Shown here: positions 63,401 to 64,000 of the stretch, one piece after another | Position numbering within the stretch: the first letter of the stretch is position 1 | Layout: the number at the start of each line of letters is the position of its first letter | NCBI RefSeq assembly: GCF_900108225.1 | Contig: NZ_FNUZ01000003.1 | Location: 248,001 to 312,000 of the forward strand | DNA: 64,000 nucleotides | Direction of reading: 5' to 3' | From: Thalassococcus halodurans | GTDB taxonomy: Bacteria; Pseudomonadota; Alphaproteobacteria; Rhodobacterales; Rhodobacteraceae | Made by a program: the position numbers and the translations under genes | The notes under the pieces: model-generated | Databases searched by the model: none | What the model was told of the DNA's origin: nothing | What the model saw: the letters and a program-made list of their open reading frames with translations, nothing else

Positions 63401-63869
63401 GCCGCAACAGGAACATGCCCGTGTTTTCCACCAGATCGGGGTTCGAACACAGATTGAAGTACAGATAGCTGCCCATACCGCAGCCCGCAAAGACGCCGAC
63501 CTGACCGGGGAAGTTTTCGGGTACGTGACCAGCGTTTTCCAACGCCTCCCACGCGGTTTCCAGAAAACGGCGGTGCTGGGGATCAAGGATCGCGGCCTCT
63601 TTCGGCGAAAACCCGAAGAACTCCGCATCGAAACGGTCAAACCCGTCCAGAGGTGCTGCAAACGGAACATAGTTGCGATGACGTAGGCGGCCTTTGTCTT
63701 CCCCTGCCTCAAGCAGTTCCTGTTCGGTTAACTTCCGGATAGAGGACACGCCATTGCGCAGATTGCGCCAGTAGGCTGCAATCGACTCGGCCCCTGGCAA
63801 ATGAGAGGCCATACCAACAATGGCAATATCGCTGCCGCTTCTACTCTGCGGCTGATCTTCAAACGTCAT
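57408..63869 (-). CDS. Type I PKS module KS-AT-KR-DH-ACP-TE
   Basis: About 2153 residues from the ATG at 63869 (AGGA 10 bases upstream; a GTG at 63890 is possible). KS has C186 in QTACSTS, H322 in ECHGTG and H362 in NIGHL. AT has S634 in GHSMGE; its substrate motif is IAAH, neither HAFH nor YASH. KR, at about 1163-1360, has GGFGGIG, the B-type IAD aspartate and Y1335. DH follows KR (about 1405-1675) with H1421 and D1591, but the DxxxQ/H position is Gly. The ACP serine is S1805 in LGGHS. The thioesterase spans about 1870-2150, with S1954 in GGFSGG and H2111 in PGDHDS. It would accept the NRPS-bound unit, add one C2 unit, process it and release it. It is the first gene of the operon. Confidence 0.95.
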   Translation of the reverse strand: MTFEDQPQSRSGSDIAIVGMASHLPGAESIAAYWRNLRNGVSSIRKLTEQELLEAGEDKGRLRHRNYVPFAAPLDGFDRFDAEFFGFSPKEAAILDPQHRRFLETAWEALENAGHVPENFPGQVGVFAGCGMGSYLYFNLCSNPDLVENTGMFLLRHTGNDKDFLTTRLSHVLDLKGPSINIQTACSTSLVATHYASQALLNGECDMAIAGGVTIELPQNRGYLYKENEILSPDGQCHAFDHRAQGTVFGSGTGVVVLRRLDDAIADGDHIWAVIRGTAVNNDGAAKAGYLAPSVDGQAAAISEALAIADAPADTIDYVECHGTGTYLGDPIEVAALTQAFRETTDQAGFCRIGSVKTNIGHLDTAAGSASLIKTALALYNKQMPPSLGYEAPNPSIDFETSPFRVNDTLTEWREADHPRRAGVNSLGVGGTNAHAVLQEAPARAVSEDSVFPFQILTISGRNKAALDENTQRLAAHLRAQPDQPLADIAFTLKEGRRAFDRRRVVVATSHAEAADLLEQDNPRRVHSHTALSNPDVAFMFPGGGAQYAGMARDLYETEPVFAEWMDRGLAKLDTLTDEDPRAVWLPENGGEEAANEKLLTPSVQLPLILIVEVALAKLWESWGVHPAALAGHSMGENTAACVAGVMSFEDCIGLVHLRGKLFDTVPAGGMLSVNLPAAQLGAYLGDDLDLGAVNAPDLSVASGPQHALDTLEKRLTTDGVEYQRIAIDIAAHSRMLEPILDDFRAYLQSIELHPPQIPLTSNRTGDWMTDEQATSPDYWVEHLRNTVHFADCVATLAEEQNRVLIEVGPGRALSSLSRMHGAMPAQQILSSLRHPDDDIADDRFFFEVLGRFWALSVDVDWEQVWADVPRQRVPLPTYAFQRSQYFIEPGQAQATTAPEFLSRIEDIQDWGWAPVWRPRAAEVEVDVTTDLNRSEPQTWLMFMDDGGIASKAAASLRRAGHTVVEVRVGDLFARVSDDRYSLAPERGREGYDLLIKDLLANGVVPNRIAHFWLLTQDEGHRPGSSFTHRQQEHGFYSLLFLAQAISDENLPRAMHMTVITNGAAKVRDEALTYPKKATIAGPARVIPRELQGVTVSTFDVVLPVAEDVPFWKSGGEATRVETAKGALVERVLEELLIAPSNRIAALRGAKRFERAMLPRKLPKTGSITAETVLITGGFGGIGLSLARDLATKGANLVLVAREGLPDRQTWAQYLRRHAPQDRVAQRIRAVEELEGLGATVMVAEADVCNQAAMQRAKDAAEKQFGRITGVIHGAGVIADAPLVTKTSSSIEDVFTAKLHGTDVLGQVFPDGACDWMVLFSSSSTVTAPVGQVDYVAANEYLNAFAQSRGGGQTRVQALNWGIWSEVGMAADAVAARLGADVEVPVEDVAQPMLDKATFDQDGNRIFTAEYSLDDWFIDEHRTRAGDALLPGTGYLTLAAHAMAAQGEGQSFELRDLTFLRPLTVTEGDPRQMKLRLKRDDAGYGFEVLGNAKVGKKSGHALCAQGQIALRPLPPVQPLDLKAIRAQCGAVQQASDGGKLGTGQGEHLDFGPRWQVLDTKAFGRDEAIADLSLPIAAQDDAGYLLHPALLDIATGWAMELIEGYAPQNLWVPVSYGRVRVYGPLSSQIVSWMRNAGENRAGGESASFNITLTDPDGTVLVEIENFNIRKLDSTTRLGAPQKLSEAEIETDMKQGHHPLSPAEERLNHNLSQGIRPEEGVSAFARVLALGDPQIVVSSMDLDALTRQADHVESSGPSQSFDRPELEGDYAAPETDIERTLAGFWEELLGVRNVGIDDGFFDLGGHSLIAVRLFAMVKKAYRTEFPISILFEAPTIRACAALIAERVGDTGQAGDASDKPKTKHPERRFRHLVAMHDGEGGPKTPFFLVAGMFGNVLNLRHLAHLLGNERRFYGLQARGLYGDEEPHKTITEAARDYIAELKQVQPEGPYLLGGFSGGGITAYEMAHQLEAMGDEVALVVLLDTPLPQRRPLEWKDRMLIQIAELRKKGVAYPFIWAKNRIAWELRKRREFEATEETGAFHDAEIEASFLSAVATYQMKPRDGRMVLFRPPLRGKWSVSNGRFVDDERAYLFHDNDWGQYTPQIEVCEVPGDHDSMVLEPNVRVLGAEMRRVIKLAEASDAGHGTVLPFASQAAE

Positions 63870-63937
63870 ACTCACAATGTCCTGCGGCACTCTCGTCGTA
63901 ACCTATGTGGCAAATTTGGACGAAATGCGGCGACAAG

Positions 63938-63989
63938 GGGATATATCGTTCATATCCCGTACAATATCGGATGATTTTCGCCCATTATA
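63938..63989 (-). promoter_or_regulatory. Operator-like inverted repeat and -10 element upstream of the PKS operon
   Basis: GGGATAT (63938-63944) and ATATCCC (63952-63958) form a perfect 7-bp inverted repeat with a 7-base spacer. The repeat lies about 69 bases before the ATG. A perfect TATAAT on the minus strand is at 63984-63989, with any -35 beyond the window edge. The repeat would fall just downstream of that start site, a position suited to repression. Confidence 0.4.
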
Positions 63990-64000
63990 TCGCATTTCCC

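Noticed and set aside
1-64000. CRISPR arrays, insertion sequences, prophage, tRNA or rRNA genes
   Set aside because: No repeat arrays, transposase or phage proteins, or tRNA-like conserved loops were seen on reading both strands.

Overview
The window looks like a chromosomal segment of a Roseobacter-group alphaproteobacterium (Rhodobacteraceae). This rests on gene content rather than any database match: an LPS-transport block rnd-lptC-lptA-lptB followed by hpf-ptsN, DUF5928, DUF1285 and DUF1523 proteins, a glcDEF glycolate oxidase operon, NodH-like sulfotransferases, moderately high GC and many ATGA/GTGA stop-start overlaps. I see no rRNA, tRNA, CRISPR array, insertion sequence or prophage.

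Bases 1-5000 hold a truncated sulfotransferase, then a minus-strand block (rnd, lptC, lptA, lptB, hpf, ptsN). A 930-base AT-rich non-coding region (4954-5883) precedes an ExoY-like initiating sugar-phosphate transferase. From 6.6 to 20 kb come housekeeping genes: a VOC protein, an FMN reductase, an OmpA-like lipoprotein, an alkyltransferase with an AraC-type helix-turn-helix, nth, a PfkB-family sugar/adenosine kinase, an SGNH hydrolase, polA, a 59-residue zinc-finger protein, an ABC ATPase without a permease, a HIT protein, a DUF5928 glycosyltransferase, a second sulfotransferase, a hydroxypyruvate-isomerase-like protein and a DUF1285 protein. From 20.3 to 27 kb lies a translationally coupled MoxR/DUF58/BatA-DUF4159/GATase-like operon. 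From 27 to 37.6 kb are small membrane proteins, glcD-glcE-membrane protein-glcF, a trypsin-like protease, a small heat-shock gene with a ROSE-like leader, a succinate-semialdehyde dehydrogenase, an arylformamidase-like hydrolase and a DUF1523 protein.

From 37.7 to 51 kb is a surface-polysaccharide locus: a polymerase/ligase-like membrane protein, several glycosyltransferases (one WecG/TagA type), a split Gfo/Idh/MocA plus epimerase pair and a second, fused version of the same pair, a BY-kinase-like ATPase and a Wzz-like chain-length protein. The flippase and outer-membrane export genes are not in the window.

From 51.2 kb to the right edge is the most unusual part: a minus-strand operon transcribed PKS, GT2 glycosyltransferase, NRPS, phosphopantetheinyl transferase. 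The NRPS starts with a formyltransferase domain, has only a remnant of a condensation domain, and carries a luciferase-like monooxygenase inside its adenylation domain. The PKS has the order KS-AT-KR-DH-ACP-TE. Read as an assembly line, the NRPS would load and N-formylate an amino acid (its specificity residues look glycine-like), the inserted oxygenase would oxidise it, and the PKS would add and process one C2 unit and release a small product. The embedded glycosyltransferase and the polysaccharide genes alongside suggest that the product is glycosylated or attached to a surface glycan, but that is inference.
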